From positions 1 through 15,375 of the forward strand of contig DCHP01000103.1 in the NCBI GenBank assembly GCA_002315675.1: a stretch of DNA of 15,375 bases, in the 5' to 3' direction. The translations under genes and the position numbers were made by a program. The notes under the pieces are model-generated. The model was not told where the DNA came from and searched no databases. It saw only the letters and a program-made list of their open reading frames with translations. Position 1 is the stretch's first letter, and each line of letters begins with the position of its first letter. Origin of the DNA: Rikenellaceae bacterium UBA1749. Its GTDB lineage: Bacteria > Bacteroidota > Bacteroidia > Bacteroidales > Rikenellaceae. Below are positions 15,205 through 15,375 of this stretch, piece by piece.

Positions 15205-15305
15205 CTATTCAGTCGCTATGTCCAATATCAACAATAGACCTCTTTCTGGAATGTTTGCTTGATACATTGATGGTTGTTTTTTTACCTAGGGGGCTGAATA
15301 GTTAC
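15201..15305. repeat. 105-base segment bounded by 12-bp perfect inverted repeats
   Basis: GTAACTATTCAG (15201-15212) recurs as its exact reverse complement (15294-15305), enclosing 81 bases. The left arm starts with the last base of the final sense codon and includes the stop codon of the PASTA gene. The right arm ends 20 bases before a possible new start codon at 15326. The interior has no gene-sized frame and no full TAnnTTTG box in either orientation. An 81-base loop is long for a terminator. An invertible segment, a pair of protein-binding sites or a long-range RNA stem are the options. Confidence 0.6.
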
Positions 15306-15325
15306 AAATAGATTAAAATTATGTC

Positions 15326-15375
15326 ATGGAGTTAGATATAATTTATTATCTTCTCATCTTTGACACTTTGAAATC
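15326..15375 (+). CDS. Possible start of an unidentified gene, cut by the window edge
   Basis: An ATG opens a frame that stays open for 16 codons to the window edge, reading MELDIIYYLLIFDTLK. An in-frame stop lies 12 bases upstream. No product can be named, and a frame this short could be chance. No promoter box is seen directly before it. The inverted-repeat segment lies immediately upstream. Confidence 0.2.
   Translation, partial: MELDIIYYLLIFDTLK

Noticed and set aside
15209..15302. A minus-strand open frame of about 30 codons inside the inverted-repeat segment, containing KKTTINVSSKHSRKRSIVDI, and a 14-codon plus-strand frame starting MSNINNRP
   Set aside because: The minus frame has no usual start codon and both are too short to separate from chance, though the minus frame could be a gene remnant.
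1..15375. Mobile elements, CRISPR arrays, tRNA or rRNA genes, toxin-antitoxin or phage-defence systems
   Set aside because: No transposase, integrase, repeat-spacer array, cloverleaf, or recognised defence protein was found in reading the window.

Overview
The window reads as a chromosomal segment from a member of the Bacteroidota, most likely the order Bacteroidales. The protein sequences are of that type: a Tgt lacking the usual zinc cysteines, a RecQ with an extra block before its zinc motif, and a stand-alone PASTA protein near rpmH. Six intergenic sites match the Bacteroidota promoter box TAnnTTTG, each just upstream of a gene. Shine-Dalgarno sequences are weak, also as expected. No phage, IS element, CRISPR, tRNA or rRNA was seen. 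Species cannot be named from the sequence alone.

Left part (1-8278, all minus strand). Transcription runs right to left from a promoter next to rpe. The order is rpe (pentose phosphate pathway), an ABC-F ribosome-associated ATPase, rlmB (23S rRNA 2'-O-methyltransferase) and a small three-helix membrane protein. After a 233-base gap come mscL (mechanosensitive channel), an M13 metallopeptidase lipoprotein and a secreted GH10 xylanase. An 18-bp perfect hairpin follows the xylanase. rpe/ABC-F and ABC-F/rlmB overlap by 1 and 8 bases, which suggests translational coupling.

Centre (8279-11392). recQ (plus) diverges from rpe across a 22-bp perfect palindrome that carries a promoter box on each strand. 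recQ and tgt (minus) converge and overlap by 14 bases at their 3' ends.

Right part (11393-15375, plus strand). A membrane-anchored GT2-like glycosyltransferase is followed after 2 bases by an ECF sigma factor, then by rsmG (16S rRNA m7G527 methyltransferase). rpmH (ribosomal protein L34, only 48 residues) has the best promoter in the window. A membrane-anchored protein with three PASTA repeats follows. The window ends in a 105-base segment bounded by 12-bp perfect inverted repeats, then a possible gene start cut by the window edge.

Most of the content is housekeeping: translation and rRNA/tRNA modification (rlmB, rsmG, tgt, rpmH, ABC-F), DNA repair (recQ), metabolism (rpe), and envelope functions (MscL, M13 peptidase, PASTA, glycosyltransferase). 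I see no clear new multi-gene system. The items most worth a second look are the inverted-repeat segment after the PASTA gene, the symmetric rpe/recQ promoter, the glycosyltransferase with a lost DxD motif next to a sigma factor, and the long-loop MscL.
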